Position numbers and translations under genes: made by a program. The notes beneath the pieces were generated by a model, which saw nothing but the letters and a program-made list of their open reading frames with translations, was not told the DNA's origin and made no database searches. From assembly GCA_900764215.1 (NCBI GenBank), contig CAAFNI010000204.1, positions 1 to 6,469 of the forward strand: 6,469 nucleotides of DNA, in the 5' to 3' direction. Source of the stretch: an uncultured Sutterella sp. Its GTDB lineage: Bacteria; Pseudomonadota; Gammaproteobacteria; Burkholderiales; Burkholderiaceae_F. Shown here in pieces: positions 6,252 through 6,469 of the stretch (position 1 is the stretch's first letter; every line of letters begins with the position of its first letter).

Positions 6252-6291
6252 AAAACGAAAAAGCCCCTGCGGGCGTTTGCCTGCAGGGGCT
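6252..6291 (-). terminator. Intrinsic terminator of tRNA-His transcript
   Basis: On the minus strand the stem AGCCCCTGC / GCAGGGGCT (plus strand 6262-6270 and 6283-6291) is extended inward by three more pairs around a 6-base loop. It is followed by TTTTT, then CG and TTTT (complement of 6252-6262). It begins nine bases after the tRNA CCA end, so the tRNA is transcribed alone and brnQ needs its own promoter. Confidence 0.88.
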
Positions 6292-6299
6292 CAAGAATC

Positions 6300-6376
6300 T
6301 GGGGTGGGAAATGGGACTCGAACCCACGACAACCGGAATCACAATCCGGGACTCTACCAACTGAGCTATTCCCACC
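6300..6376 (-). tRNA. hisT: tRNA-His (anticodon GTG)
   Basis: The minus strand folds as a full cloverleaf: acceptor GTGGGAA pairing with TTCCCAC, D arm GCTC-AGTTGGTA-GAGT, anticodon arm CCGGA-TTGTGAT-TCCGG, variable TTGTC, and T arm GTGGG-TTCGAGT-CCCAT. The anticodon GTG lies at 6340-6342 and reads histidine CAC and CAT codons. The extra G-1 recognised by histidyl-tRNA synthetase is encoded at 6376 opposite C73 at 6303, and CCA is encoded at 6300-6302. It is nearly identical to E. coli tRNA-His. One D-stem pair is a G-T wobble where E. coli has G-C. The symbol follows E. coli-style naming and is less certain than the product. Confidence 0.97.
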
Positions 6377-6389
6377 AGTCTTTTTGTGT

Positions 6390-6414
6390 TCTCAAGAACG
6401 CGTCGTTCTCGAGA
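6390..6414 (-). other. Hairpin in the 5' leader of pre-tRNA-His
   Basis: The minus-strand transcript has an 11-bp stem (one G-U pair) with a 3-base loop, formed by 6404-6414 and 6390-6400. It starts within a base or so of the predicted transcription start (about 6415) and ends 13 bases before the tRNA 5' end, with an A-rich linker between. On the plus strand the same pair would be an A-C mismatch, so the structure favours the tRNA strand. It may help keep the leader folded away from RNase P processing or protect the 5' end. Confidence 0.6.
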
Positions 6415-6421
6415 GATTTGA

Positions 6422-6449
6422 ATTGTACAGGAAGTTTTGAGTTTTGCAA
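6422..6449 (-). promoter_or_regulatory. Sigma-70 promoter of tRNA-His
   Basis: On the minus strand TTGCAA (6444-6449) is the -35 and TACAAT (6422-6427, five of six consensus matches) is the -10, with a 16-base spacer rich in A. Transcription would start near 6415, giving a leader of about 38 bases before the tRNA. The region between -10 and start is AT-rich rather than GC-rich, so a classical stringent discriminator is not evident. Confidence 0.75.
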
Positions 6450-6469
6450 GAGTGCGGGTGTAAAAATAC

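Noticed and set aside
6159..6440. Plus-strand open frame of 93 codons across the tRNA-His region
   Set aside because: It reads through a complete tRNA gene and its terminator on the opposite strand. Its start codon comes from the tandem repeats.

Overview
The window reads as chromosome from a GC-rich Gram-negative betaproteobacterium. A gut Sutterellaceae-type member of the Burkholderiales is the best guess. This rests on the outer-membrane porin style (including GDAFDGGDN and a C-terminal Phe), strong G/C bias at third codon positions, and an E. coli-like tRNA-His with encoded G-1 and CCA. The genus is inference.

Layout from left to right: (1) the 3' end of a trimeric porin gene (+), whose start lies off the window; (2) a 195-bp gap with two GC-rich inverted repeats and a probable promoter whose -10 sits seven bases before the next ATG; (3) a 991-residue protein with an N-terminal PLD nuclease, an SF2 helicase and a C-terminal DUF3427 region, the architecture of SauUSI-type, ATP-dependent, modified-cytosine-specific type IV restriction enzymes; (4) a 96-bp gap with an 8-bp-stem hairpin and a good Shine-Dalgarno; (5) a 128-residue NUDIX hydrolase resembling E. 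coli NudG (CTP / 5-methyl-dCTP pyrophosphohydrolase); (6) a strong bidirectional terminator; (7) a BrnQ branched-chain amino acid:cation symporter on the minus strand, convergent with the NUDIX gene; (8) a 264-bp gap with a 12-bp palindrome, three 14-bp tandem repeats and a minus-strand terminator; (9) tRNA-His(GTG) on the minus strand with a leader hairpin and a near-consensus promoter at the right edge.

The most interesting part is the two-gene module at about 1089-4661. An enzyme predicted to destroy DNA containing modified cytosine is followed, in the same direction and ahead of a shared terminator, by a NUDIX enzyme of the type that hydrolyses modified dCTP. A coherent hypothesis is that the NUDIX protein removes 5-methyl- or 5-hydroxymethyl-dCTP. 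That would either keep the host chromosome free of targets for its own restriction enzyme or starve phages that build hydroxymethylcytosine DNA. The domain calls are well supported by motifs. The functional link is inference.

The porin, BrnQ and tRNA-His genes look like ordinary housekeeping neighbours around this defence cassette.
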